Assembly (NCBI RefSeq): GCF_023336905.1
Contig: NZ_JAMBLS010000027.1
Span: 1-41,319, forward strand
Source: Bacteroides sp. ET71
GTDB taxonomy: Bacteria > Bacteroidota > Bacteroidia > Bacteroidales > Bacteroidaceae
Length of the DNA: 41,319 nt
Direction of reading: 5' to 3'
Notes under the pieces: model-generated
The model's database searches: none
Told to the model about the DNA's origin: nothing
The model's input: only the letters and a program-made list of their open reading frames with translations
Program-made: the position numbers and the translations under genes
Part shown: positions 8,319 through 16,478 of the stretch, piece after piece
Position numbering within the stretch: position 1 is the first letter of the stretch
Layout of the letters: every line of letters starts with the position of its first letter

Positions 8319-8675
8319 ATGACGGAAGAACAATTAAAGAAAAGGATCGGGACGGAAAATCCTTTCCGCGTTCCCGAGGGCTACTTTGAGGGCTTTACTT
8401 CAGGGTTGATGGAACATCTACCGGAGAAAGAACGGGTAGTTACCAACCGTACACCTACGATGTGGGAGAAAATACGTCCGTTGGTGTATATGGCTGCCAT
8501 GTTTGTCGGTGCCATGTTGATTATTCGTATTGCTTCCACACATTATGTGCCGGGGCAGGAGACCACCGGGAATGAAGACATTGATAAGGAGATGGAATAC
8601 ATCAATATGGCGATGGAGAACTCAATGTTGGACGATTACTCGTTGTATGTCTATCTGACCAATGACGATGAGTAA
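8319..8675 (+). CDS. single-pass membrane protein, putative anti-sigma partner
   Basis: A 118-residue protein with an N-terminal cytoplasmic part bearing NPFRVPEGYFEGF (residues 14-26), a motif often seen in small proteins next to Bacteroidota ECF factors. One membrane segment (about 53-69, YMAAMFVGAMLIIRIA) and an acidic C-terminal tail follow. No zinc anti-sigma HxxxCxxC motif is present. It lies 54 bp after the sigma gene and 28 bp before the next gene, so it is probably cotranscribed. The anti-sigma role is inferred from position and topology only. Confidence 0.75.
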   Translation: MTEEQLKKRIGTENPFRVPEGYFEGFTSGLMEHLPEKERVVTNRTPTMWEKIRPLVYMAAMFVGAMLIIRIASTHYVPGQETTGNEDIDKEMEYINMAMENSMLDDYSLYVYLTNDDE

Positions 8676-8703
8676 CTGTGAATTAATTTTTTGAAACTGA
8701 AAG

Positions 8704-9171
8704 ATGATAAAGAAATTACTTGTTTTATGGGTTGTGGCGTGTGGATTCATGCCTTTGCTTTGGGCCGTTGAAGGTTGTGAACAGCACTTGACGAAAGAAG
8801 AGTTTCGTGCCAAACAACAAGCTTACATAACGGAAAAGGCTGGTTTGACGTCCGAAGAGGCAACAGCGTTTTTCCCTTTGTATTTTGAACTGCAGGATCA
8901 GAAACAACAGTTGAATGAAGAGGCATGGACATTGCTTCGTGAGGGTAAAAAGGATAATGTTTCTGAAGAGCGTTACGAGGAAATCTTGAATGGAGTGTAT
9001 GAAGCACGTATCTCTGCCGACCGTTTGGAGAAAAGTTATTTCAGAAAATTTAGAGATATCCTGTCTTGCAAGAAAATTTATTTGGTACAGCAAGCCGAAA
9101 TGCGCTTTCATCGGGAATTGTTGAAAGGTATGCGTGGGAAAGGTGCTCCGCGGAGGAATGTTGAAAAATAA
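8704..9171 (+). CDS. exported Spy/CpxP-like helical protein
   Basis: A 155-residue protein with an N-terminal signal peptide (cleavage likely after about residue 21, LLWAVEG) and an otherwise helical, charged sequence. It contains LTSEEATAFFPLYFELQ, resembling the LTxxQ-type repeats of Spy/CpxP-like periplasmic proteins. In this operon it could be a periplasmic sensor or effector of the ECF response. Alternative: a generic Bacteroidota exported protein of unknown function. Confidence 0.7.
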   Translation: MIKKLLVLWVVACGFMPLLWAVEGCEQHLTKEEFRAKQQAYITEKAGLTSEEATAFFPLYFELQDQKQQLNEEAWTLLREGKKDNVSEERYEEILNGVYEARISADRLEKSYFRKFRDILSCKKIYLVQQAEMRFHRELLKGMRGKGAPRRNVEK

Positions 9172-9180
9172 GCGTCGAAA

Positions 9181-9244
9181 GCGGATTACGCAGATTTCAC
9201 AGACATAAGTTCTAAACTTAGTCTGCAAAATCTGCGTTTAATTT
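9181..9244. repeat. inverted array of 9-bp units, possible terminator
   Basis: Units GCGGATTAC, GCAGATTTC and ACAGACATA (9181-9207) face TTAGTCTGC, AAAATCTGC and GTTTAATTT (9218-9244). The pairing ACGCAGATTT (9188-9197) / AAATCTGCGT (9228-9237) is perfect. A run of seven T follows soon after. It is the likely 3' end of the ECF operon. Confidence 0.7.
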
Positions 9245-9356
9245 ATACCTGTTTTTTTAGAACCTGTTGTTTATTTTTTTGTTTACTTTGCTGTTCAGAA
9301 TGAAGTGAAGAATCTCCCTCTTTCCTTAGGTTGTCCGGCGCCCTTTCGGTTGCTAT

Positions 9357-9549
9357 CATTCTGTCATGTCGAGCGTTGTTCTCCCCCGACAAACGGGGAA
9401 GGTAAGAGGGGGTGTGAAGCGAAGTCGAAACATCTCCCGAAAGACACGATTCCCTTGGGCAGTGCATGTAGTGAGATTCTTCGACTACGCCCTACGGGCT
9501 TCGCTCAGAATGACAGATACCTCATTCTCCATTATAGTATAAACTAATT
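9357..9549 (+). repeat. dispersed intergenic repeat, family B copy 1
   Basis: An element of about 190 bp that contains GTTCTCCCCCGACAAACGGG near its left end, a central GAAGTCGAAACATCTCC, and a right end with GAGATTCTTCGACTACG and CGCTCAGAATGACAGATA. It closely matches the copies at 9727-9949 and, inverted, 25024-25270. It lies in a 1.1-kb gene-free stretch (9172-10271) that holds only repeats and the upxY promoter and leader. Confidence 0.8.
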
Positions 9550-9557
9550 ATGAACAG

Positions 9558-9724
9558 TTAAGTATGTATGCAAAATTAAATGATACTTTAGCAGTAGGAG
9601 GTGCCGCATCCTTGCGGCACACCGTCACATGGGTTCTGAACGCTTATAGTGTGGCACGCATAATGAATGTGCCGCAGGATGCGGCACCTCCTATAACGGC
9701 CCATTCATGTATAAATTAAATTTC
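9558..9724 (+). repeat. dispersed intergenic repeat, family A copy 1
   Basis: An element of about 165 bp whose core is a large inverted repeat: TAGGAGGTGCCGCATCC (from 9595) pairs with GGATGCGGCACCTCCTA (to 9693), extended by GCGGCAC/GTGCCGC. It is flanked by AAGTATGTATGCAAAATTAA and CATTCATGTATAAATTAAAT. A near-identical copy in the same orientation is at 23675-23842 and a decayed one at about 12247-12400. Confidence 0.85.
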
Positions 9725-9726
9725 AG

Positions 9727-9949
9727 TAAGTAGATGTTGAAAATTAGTTTATATGATGTGTGCCTGTCATGTTGAGCATTGTTCTCCCCCGACAAACGGG
9801 GGAGGTAAGAGGGGGTGCGGAGCGAAGTCGAAACATCTCCTTCTTGCGCTGCCAGACGGACAGAGACCTTAGGGAGATTCTTCGACTACGCCCTACGGGC
9901 TTCGCTCAGAATGACAGATACCTCATTCTCTAGTTAGTATAAACTAAAT
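9727..9949 (+). repeat. dispersed intergenic repeat, family B copy 2
   Basis: A second B element abuts A copy 1. Its left 100 bp, including TAAGTAGATGTTGAAAATTA and GTGTGCCTGTCATGTTGAGC, matches the inverse of the 25-kb copy almost base for base. Its right part matches copy 1. The middle differs (CTTCTTGCGCTGCC here), so the inner segment is variable. Confidence 0.8.
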
Positions 9950-10071
9950 ATCAACGGCTACTTACCTACTTACTTATTATATTTTTGTTTGTTAAGTTCT
10001 TGTCGTTTTAAATCATATTTTTTCTTTATCCGAAAAATGCGCTTGAAGGAAAGTTTAAAATCCATAATGGC

Positions 10072-10101
10072 TTGATATAAACATTATTTTGTTTAACTTT
10101 G
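10072..10101 (+). promoter_or_regulatory. probable capsule operon promoter upstream of upxY
   Basis: TAACTTTG (10094-10101) fits TAnnTTTG, with TTGA (10072-10075) 18 bp upstream as a weak -33 box. It leaves a leader of about 165 nt before upxY, with a small CTTC-ttatgt-GAAG hairpin near its 5' end. UpxY proteins act in the 5' leader of their own operon, so this leader is the expected target. No flanking inverted repeats of the invertible-promoter type were found. Confidence 0.55.
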
Positions 10102-10271
10102 CGTCCAAAATACTTCTTATGTGAAGAAAATATGCAGAATCAGCCTCTTCATGCCTACTGCTGAAAATGGGCTTTTGGAGTCCATACTTTGAGAGAATTA
10201 TTTGTAACTGATTGGGATATAGGATTTTATTGTACCTTTCAGGATTAGAAGATTTATCATAAGTTTATTGA

Positions 10272-10871
10272 ATGTCTTTGGAAAATCCTTCTACAAAGTT
10301 TGTGGAATGTGCCGAACTTGAATCGGTTATCAGTCCGCTGCCGACTGTTCCTTTGTCTTGGTTCGTGATGCGTGACCTGAAGCGTCCCAACGCCAAGCAT
10401 CCGGCTTATTTGGAGCTTTCATCTGCCGGTTTCGAGGTTTTCACCCCGTTGAAGAGCCGTCTTGCAGTCCGTGGCGGTCGTCGTATCCGTGAAGAGCACC
10501 CATATCTTCCCGACCTTCTGTTCGTCCATAGTGTCCGCAGTAGTCTGGATGCCTACGTCGAGCTGATACCAACGCTTCAGTACCGTTATGTTCGCGGCGC
10601 TTATTGTGTCCCGATGACGGTGGACGAGCGCGAGATGTCCCGTTTCATCCATGCCGTCCGTTCCTCTGAAAACCCTCGTTTTTACCTTCCCGGCGAGCTG
10701 AATGCCTCGATGTATGGACGTAGTGTCCGCATAGTGGGCGGTGCCCTCGACGGTTATGAAGGCAGCCTGCTTTCCATTCGTGGTACCCGTGTGCGCCGCT
10801 TGCTGGTCGAGATTCCGAACCTGCTGACTGCTGCCATCGAGGTGTCTCCGGAATATGTGCAATTGCTTTAA
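10272..10871 (+). CDS. upxY: UpxY-family NusG-like transcription antiterminator
   Basis: A 199-residue NusG/RfaH-like protein. The NGN-type domain starts at WFVMRDLKRPNAKHPAYLEL (about residue 30) and includes YLPDLLFVHS and TLQYRYVRGAYCVPMTV. The C-terminal part (IRIVGGALDGYEG-like, about 153-165, then VEIPNLLTAAIEVSPEYVQ) is the KOW-like end. This pattern is characteristic of the first gene of Bacteroides capsule operons, where UpxY prevents early termination in the leader of its own locus. The partner gene upxZ, which normally follows, is absent here. Confidence 0.93.
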   Translation: MSLENPSTKFVECAELESVISPLPTVPLSWFVMRDLKRPNAKHPAYLELSSAGFEVFTPLKSRLAVRGGRRIREEHPYLPDLLFVHSVRSSLDAYVELIPTLQYRYVRGAYCVPMTVDEREMSRFIHAVRSSENPRFYLPGELNASMYGRSVRIVGGALDGYEGSLLSIRGTRVRRLLVEIPNLLTAAIEVSPEYVQLL

Positions 10872-11088
10872 AGCCTGTTTGATTTTTTTCTTTTTCTCTG
10901 TCATTTTGGCATGATCGAGAGATTTTACTATGCGTATGAGAAGTGTTAGGAAGATCAGATTATGAAGGCTAACTTTGCTTTCTTTCTAGGCAGAGAGTTT
11001 TTCCGAGTTCCGCAGTGTGAAAACCGGAAATTGCTTGATGCCTTTTCCTGCATAGACCATCGAATAATTTGAATTGATAGTCAATTTT

Positions 11089-12207
11089 ATGGAAAATCTG
11101 TTTTTGATAGCCGGTGCTTTTGTTGTGGCGGTCATCCTGGGGCGGATCATAATCCCCAATATTTTGCTGGTGTCTTTTCGTAAACGTTTGTTCGATGCTC
11201 CGGACGCTCGTAAGATTCACCACAATCTGGTTCCTCGATTGGGTGGGGTGAGTTTCTTTCCTGTGGTGTTGTTTTGTGTCTGCTTGTTCATTGCCTTGCG
11301 TTTGTTGTGGGGGGGAGATGTCGATGCATTGTTTCCATGCCACATCACCATTGAACTGCTGCTGTTTGCTTCTGGCCTGACATTATTGTATATTATTGGT
11401 GTCGCTGACGACCTGGTAGGTGTTCGTTATCGCAAGAAATTCCTGGTTCAGATTTTGGCTGCGCTGATGCTTCCCCTTTCAGGACTTTATATTAACAATT
11501 TGTATGGTCTTTTTGGTATTTATACTGTGATCCCCTTTCTGGGGATTCCGCTGACACTGCTGCTTGTGGTCTTTATTACGAACGCCATCAATCTGATAGA
11601 TGGTATCGATGGACTTGCTTCCGGGTTGAGTATGGTGGCGTTAGTCGTGTTTGGCATCTTATTTGTACTTGAAAACTTATGGGTTTATGCTTTGACTTCG
11701 TTTGTAACTATCGGGGTGCTCATCTCTTTTTTCTCGTATAATGTTTTTGGAAAAGCAGAGCGTGGGCGCAAAATCTTTATGGGCGATACGGGCAGCCTGA
11801 TGTTGGGTTATCTGTTAAGCCTTTTCACGGTGAAGTATTGCATGTTCGCAGGCGATGACGTTTCGATGGATGTAGTCGGATCTCCAGTGTTGGTCGCTTT
11901 CAGTGTGTTATTGATTCCTTCGCTGGACGTTGTACGTGTAGTGCTTCGCAGAGTGCGTAACGGTAAAAATCCTTTCCTTCCCGACAAGACTCATATTCAC
12001 CATAAGTTCCTGGCAATGGGTTTCACTCCCCGTATGGCAATGGTGAGCATTTTGCTGATGTCTGCCTGTTTTTGCGTTTTGAATCTGTTTTTGGCCGGAC
12101 GAATGAATAATACGCTTGTGTTTATCATGGATCTTCTGCTTTGGACTGGGCTGAATATGTGGTTTGATGTGAGGATTAAGCGGAAAGAAGAAAAAGAGGG
12201 GAACTGA
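11089..12207 (+). CDS. WecA/MraY-like undecaprenyl-phosphate glycosyl-1-phosphate transferase
   Basis: A polytopic membrane enzyme of 372 residues that loads the first sugar-phosphate onto undecaprenyl phosphate and so starts the capsule repeat unit. Family motifs: ADD (106-108), NLIDGIDGLASG (168-179), GDTGS (232-236) and the C-terminal THIHHKFL (301-308), which marks the WecA/WbpL side rather than MraY. The ATG at 11089 is preferred; an in-frame TTG at 11074 would add five residues. A TAACTTTG box at 10970-10977 might give an extra promoter. The sugar (GlcNAc, GalNAc, FucNAc or QuiNAc) cannot be told from sequence. Confidence 0.92.
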   Translation: MENLFLIAGAFVVAVILGRIIIPNILLVSFRKRLFDAPDARKIHHNLVPRLGGVSFFPVVLFCVCLFIALRLLWGGDVDALFPCHITIELLLFASGLTLLYIIGVADDLVGVRYRKKFLVQILAALMLPLSGLYINNLYGLFGIYTVIPFLGIPLTLLLVVFITNAINLIDGIDGLASGLSMVALVVFGILFVLENLWVYALTSFVTIGVLISFFSYNVFGKAERGRKIFMGDTGSLMLGYLLSLFTVKYCMFAGDDVSMDVVGSPVLVAFSVLLIPSLDVVRVVLRRVRNGKNPFLPDKTHIHHKFLAMGFTPRMAMVSILLMSACFCVLNLFLAGRMNNTLVFIMDLLLWTGLNMWFDVRIKRKEEKEGN

Positions 12208-12246
12208 TGACAGCTTTTTTGTTCCGTTTTGAGGATGCAAGTGACT

Positions 12247-12400
12247 TCTAATAAATGATAGTTGGGCGGTAGAAAGTGTCGCATCCTTGCAGTATACTAT
12301 TCATGGGTTCTGAATGTTTGTAGTGTGGGCGTGGTGAATGTACCTCTGGATGCGGTATCTTCTATAAATATTCATTTTGTCACTAACCTAAATTTGATTA
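12247..12400 (+). repeat. decayed family A repeat (copy 3)
   Basis: A degenerate copy of the A element: AATAAATGATA, GTCGCATCCTTGC, ATGGGTTCTGAA, GTAGTGTGG and GGATGCGGTATCTTCTATA appear in the right order and spacing, with many substitutions. It abuts the transposase remnant, so this part of the operon looks like old insertion debris. Confidence 0.65.
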
Positions 12401-12404
12401 ATAA

Positions 12405-13125
12405 TTTAGAGTCTATTTAAATTTTATTCAGCAACATTTCTATCGCAGTAAGTTACACCATCCCCTTAGCCGAATTGAACGTGAATTCATAGTTTCTCAG
12501 AGCTTCCTGTAATTGTCGAATCAAGAGAAAGTCCTTTCCACAATCCTTCTTTTGCCTATCGGCTTAAAGCCGTTTGACTCGTCTCCTTTTACAATGATTT
12601 CAAGCGCATATCCGAAAGTCTTTTTTTATTTTGGCAGTTACTTCTCCTTTGTATTCGGTATTTGTTAGGATGACTTTGATATTACAACAGAGTTCTTTCA
12701 AACATCTGACCAGCAAGAAAGTGGCTTCCCTATTGTGTATGCAGGCTATTATAACCATGGCAGCTATCAGGAAACCATTCTTGTCAACAACAACATGATG
12801 TTTGAAGCTCTTCATCTTTTTATTCTCGTCAATGCCATTTAGAGAACGGCTGTCCTCCCAACGTACGCTTTAGCTGTTCATGATACAACACTTACCCGGG
12901 AGTTTTGACCCTTTTTGACACGCATTTTCTCACGCAAGTTATTTAAAAACATGTTAAATTCGTCCAAGGAAGACCATTTGCGATAATGTAATAAACCAGT
13001 TCCCAAAGAGAGGAATGAGAAGGGGCATACGCCATTGGCAACCTGTATTCATGAGATAGAAAATGGCATTCTATATTTTACGTAAACTATATTTTTGTTT
13101 TCTTTCTTACATATTCAAGATTTTC
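12405..13125 (-). pseudogene. decayed IS5-type (DDE) transposase
   Basis: Reading the minus strand across frames, the order of an IS5-type transposase is recovered: KYSLRKI*NAIFYLMNTGCQWRMP, WELVYY, HYRKWSSLDEFNMFLNNLREKMRVKKGQ, IMNS*SV (normally a DSQSV-like motif), then the open stretch KHHVVVDKNGFLIAAMV...LLVRCLKEL (12600-12815), and KPIGKRRIVERTFS. There are several frameshifts and internal stops. The first catalytic Asp is Asn with a stop two codons on, and the second, in TNTEYKGE (usually DxGY), is Asn as well. The element is dead. Terminal inverted repeats were not identified. Confidence 0.85.
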
Positions 13126-13378
13126 TTGATAATTTGTCACTGTGTTTCTTCTAAATCTGTTAAATACATAATTATTTATAGTGTGGAAACTTAAAAATAA
13201 TCATTTTCATGGAAAGAGAAACACACTTTCAATATCAAACTTTAAAATTTAAACGAACTATTGTGACTTTGGTTTTGGAAGCGATTATGTGTATTGCGGG
13301 AAAAATCTGTTTATCGGTGTTCATCCAGATAATAGCTTACAGCTCTGACCGAAAGAGTGCGATATTATAGAAACCAGT

Positions 13379-13762
13379 ATGCCGTCAGATATATATCCTA
13401 CATATATTCTGATACGTGTAAACGAATTTGATCGGTCTCCCGTTACTCCTTTGGAAGAATGGCTGCGTTATTTGAGATATGGTGTTGTCCGTTTGGATAC
13501 CATGGTTCCGGGACTTAAAGAGGCTTGTGGAACATTGCAATATTACTCCATGAGCAAGGAAGAACGTCATGCTTATGATGAGCATCTGAACGCTGTAATG
13601 ATTCAGAATGATGTGCTGAGTACGGCTAAGATGGAGGGGTACGAAGAAGGTCGTATGGAAAGTCTTCGAGAGAGAGCCCGTAAGTTTAAAGAATTTGATG
13701 TTTCCGTTGAGACCATTGCGAAGGCTACGGGGGTGAGTGTAGATGTAATAGAAAAACTTTAA
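13379..13762 (+). pseudogene. truncated Rpn / PD-(D/E)XK nuclease-family gene, C-terminal fragment
   Basis: 127 residues that align with the C-terminal third of the Rpn-family gene at 22751: IYPTYILIRVNEFDR, PLEEWLRYL, PGLKEA, YSMSKEERHAYDEHL and the terminal VETIAKATGVSVDVIEKL. The nuclease core with D...ExQ is missing, and the 200 bp upstream show no recognisable N-terminal half. It starts just past the IS5 remnant, so insertion or deletion probably removed the front. Alternative: a surviving short C-terminal product, since internal C-terminal forms can act as inhibitors in Rpn systems. I think the remnant reading is more likely. Confidence 0.7.
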
Positions 13763-13833
13763 ATGTTTTTATTATTAGGATCAAGGCATTGTCATAGAGA
13801 TCTTGTTATTGTATAATTATTCTTTATTTAATT

Positions 13834-15381
13834 TTGTCAGTTTTATCAAGTAATAAGCGAATTGCCAAGAATACGCTATCGTTATATTTTCGAATGATAT
13901 TAACGATGGCAGTGTCACTTTATACTTCTAGAATTGTACTAGCAACTTTAGGCATTGAGGATTTTGGAATTTATAATGTAGTTGGTGGCATTGTGGTTAT
14001 GTTCGGTTTTTTGAATACAGCCATGAGTGTTGCTACTCAACGATTCCTTTCTTATGAAATAGGGCGTGGTGATCTTTTGCAATTAAACAAAGTATTTAAT
14101 AGCTCAATTCTTATTCATGTAATAATTGCAGCTATTATTCTGTTAATAGCAGAATCCATAGGACTGTGGTTTCTAAATACGCAATTATCTATTTCTCCAG
14201 CAAGGATGAGTGCTGCCAATTGGGTATATCAATTCTCAATTTTTGCATTTGTAGTAAATATCATATCAGTACCATATAATGCTTTGATTGTCTCTCATGA
14301 GGAAATGGGAGTATATGCGTATATCAGTATTCTTGAAGTTGTATTAAAGTTGCTGATTGTTTATTTATTAAATTGTTTTGGATTTGATAAATTGAAATTC
14401 TATTCGTTATTAGTTTTTGTTGTAGCATTATTAATACGTTTGATATATCAATTATATTGCACTAACAAATTCTCAGAATGTCATTTTAGATTTGTTTGGG
14501 ATAAAAGTATATTGAGAAAATTAACAGCCTTTTCTACCTGGAGCTTATTTGGTAGCGTGGCATATATTGCAAAAAATCAAGGGATTAATATTGTGTTAAA
14601 TGTGTTTTTTGGCGCATTACTTAATGCAGCCTGGGGCATATCCCAACAGGTTAATGCGGCTGTTTTGATGTTTGTACAAAATTTTACGACAGCTATAAAT
14701 CCTCCTATCATTAAAGCTTATGCACAAGGAAATCGGGAACGGATGTTTTCATTATTATTTAATGGGATGAAATATACTTTTTTCTTGGCGGCTTGTTTAG
14801 TTATCCCTTTATTATTTGAAACGAATTTTGTATTGTCTTTGTGGTTGAAAAATGTGCCTGAATATACAGTGGAGTTTGTTCAATATGTATTGATTGTTAT
14901 TATGATAGAACTATTTTCTCATGTTGTTGGAACCACTATTCAAGCTACAGGAGAAATTAAGTGGTATCAAATTATTGTAGGGAGCATTTTATTTTTAAAT
15001 TTGCCTTTTTCATATATAGCTATACGTTTGACAGGTTCTCCTATATCATCAATGTACGTGGCTGTTGTCTTATCAATTATTTCAATGATTTTTAGGTTTT
15101 GTCTCCTTCATCGTTTAATACATTTTCCTTTATCTCGTCTGTTTATACTATTTAGGTTGACATTTGTATTGCTGTTATGTATACTTCCTTTGGCTTATTT
15201 TTTGCAAAGTGAGTTGGATGAAGGATTTGTACGTTTTGTGCTAATATTATTGTTGGCTATATTATCGTCTGTGTGTGTATTGCTATTGTTTGGAGTATCG
15301 AAAGAAGAACGCTTGAAAATGCGTGTTTATACATCTAACTTATTACATGGTTATGCTGAACGGTTTAAGCGGAAATTTTAA
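13834..15381 (+). CDS. wzx: Wzx-type polysaccharide flippase (MATE/MOP superfamily)
   Basis: A 515-residue protein with about 14 hydrophobic segments that should flip the undecaprenyl-linked repeat unit across the inner membrane. The N-terminus SSNKRIAKNTLSLYFRMILTM..SLYTSRIVL is typical of Bacteroidales Wzx proteins in capsule loci. The start is TTG at 13834; the first in-frame ATG lies inside the first membrane segment, and an in-frame stop sits at 13795. Base composition drops sharply to AT-rich here and stays low through 22.6 kb, suggesting the cassette was acquired as a block. It overlaps the next gene. Confidence 0.9.
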   Translation: MSVLSSNKRIAKNTLSLYFRMILTMAVSLYTSRIVLATLGIEDFGIYNVVGGIVVMFGFLNTAMSVATQRFLSYEIGRGDLLQLNKVFNSSILIHVIIAAIILLIAESIGLWFLNTQLSISPARMSAANWVYQFSIFAFVVNIISVPYNALIVSHEEMGVYAYISILEVVLKLLIVYLLNCFGFDKLKFYSLLVFVVALLIRLIYQLYCTNKFSECHFRFVWDKSILRKLTAFSTWSLFGSVAYIAKNQGINIVLNVFFGALLNAAWGISQQVNAAVLMFVQNFTTAINPPIIKAYAQGNRERMFSLLFNGMKYTFFLAACLVIPLLFETNFVLSLWLKNVPEYTVEFVQYVLIVIMIELFSHVVGTTIQATGEIKWYQIIVGSILFLNLPFSYIAIRLTGSPISSMYVAVVLSIISMIFRFCLLHRLIHFPLSRLFILFRLTFVLLLCILPLAYFLQSELDEGFVRFVLILLLAILSSVCVLLLFGVSKEERLKMRVYTSNLLHGYAERFKRKF

Positions 15382-16471
15382 AAATATCCTTAAAAGGATT
15401 CTTCCCAATTTTTTATTGGATTTTCTCAAGTCTGTTTTTTATGCGAAAAAGAAAAAACTGTTTATTCAGAATTTCAAAAGAGAAATAACATATATTCATC
15501 AAAAAGGGCATGCTATTATTATTATGGCAACTCCAGTTCATGGTAATTTAGGAGATCATGCCATTGTTTATGCAGAAAAATGCCTTTTGACAGACATCGG
15601 TTTTGGTGAGAATATTATAGAAATTGCTGCTATTGACTATGCATTGTGTAAGAAACAGATAAGAAAATATGTTTCAGATCAAGATTTGGTTATAATTGAT
15701 GGTGGGGGAAATTTGGGGACGCTATGGCCTTGGGAGGATGATAAAATATCAGAAATAATAAATACTTATTGGCAAAATCCTATAGTGTTGTTTCCTCAAA
15801 CTTGTTTTTATGAGGATAGTTTTGCAGCTATGGATAGATTGAAGAGAAATAGAATAGTGTATTCCAAAGCCAATCGTCTATTGATAACATTACGCGATAG
15901 GAAGTCTTTCACATTCTGTTGTACTCATTTCTCAGGAAAAAGGTGTTCTCTTGTGCCAGATATTGTATTATATTTGTCTGGAAAATTGAAACAGACATCC
16001 TTGTCTGGAAGGGAAGGAGTCTTGTTATGTTTTCGTAAGGATGTAGAACGATTGATTTCACAAGAGGATGTGGAGCGTTTAAAAGCCTATTTACGACAGC
16101 AAAAAATCTTATTTACTGAGATTTCAACAGTTAAGGATTATGATGTAGATCGTTTTTCGAGATCTACAGAATTGAATAAAATTTGGGAAGAGTTCGCCTC
16201 TGTTCGTTTGGTGATAACAGACCGTTTGCATGGGATGATTTTTGCAGCTATCAATGGAACTCCTTGTTTAGCTTTAGATAACATTAGTCAGAAAGTAAGT
16301 GGAGTTTATGAAACGGTTCCAGAACTGGACGGTGTGAAATTCTGCACAGATATAGATGAGGTTATGAAAAATATATTGAGTTATTATAAGGGGGATTTCT
16401 CATTTATGGAGACGAAAGGTCTGGAAAGTAACTACCAATTATTAAAGAATTTCATAAAAGAAAATATATAG
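15353..16471 (+). CDS. polysaccharide pyruvyl transferase family protein
   Basis: A protein of 372 residues with the GT-B-like pyruvyl transferase pattern: GNLGDHA (64-70), GGGNLG (117-122) and the C-terminal TDRLHG (289-294). Members (CsaB, WcaK, Pvg1) transfer pyruvate from PEP to a sugar hydroxyl, giving a negatively charged ketal; some relatives have other roles. The start at 15353 overlaps the end of wzx by 29 bp, and ATG codons at 15323 and 15347 are alternatives. It is 8 bp before the radical SAM gene. The acceptor sugar is unknown. Confidence 0.88.
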   Translation: MLNGLSGNFKNILKRILPNFLLDFLKSVFYAKKKKLFIQNFKREITYIHQKGHAIIIMATPVHGNLGDHAIVYAEKCLLTDIGFGENIIEIAAIDYALCKKQIRKYVSDQDLVIIDGGGNLGTLWPWEDDKISEIINTYWQNPIVLFPQTCFYEDSFAAMDRLKRNRIVYSKANRLLITLRDRKSFTFCCTHFSGKRCSLVPDIVLYLSGKLKQTSLSGREGVLLCFRKDVERLISQEDVERLKAYLRQQKILFTEISTVKDYDVDRFSRSTELNKIWEEFASVRLVITDRLHGMIFAAINGTPCLALDNISQKVSGVYETVPELDGVKFCTDIDEVMKNILSYYKGDFSFMETKGLESNYQLLKNFIKENI

Positions 16472-16478
16472 GATTGAT

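Noticed and set aside
9305-9547. 80-residue plus-strand open frame in the repeat region
   Set aside because: It is translated from a B repeat; the 25-kb B copy gives the same peptide words (SKHLPKDTIPLGSACSEILRLR). The DNA, not the peptide, is conserved, and the frame breaks outside the repeat.
9950-10271. Invertible capsule promoter upstream of upxY
   Set aside because: No pair of inverted repeats of about 19 bp flanks the TAACTTTG promoter in this stretch, and no invertase gene is nearby in the window.
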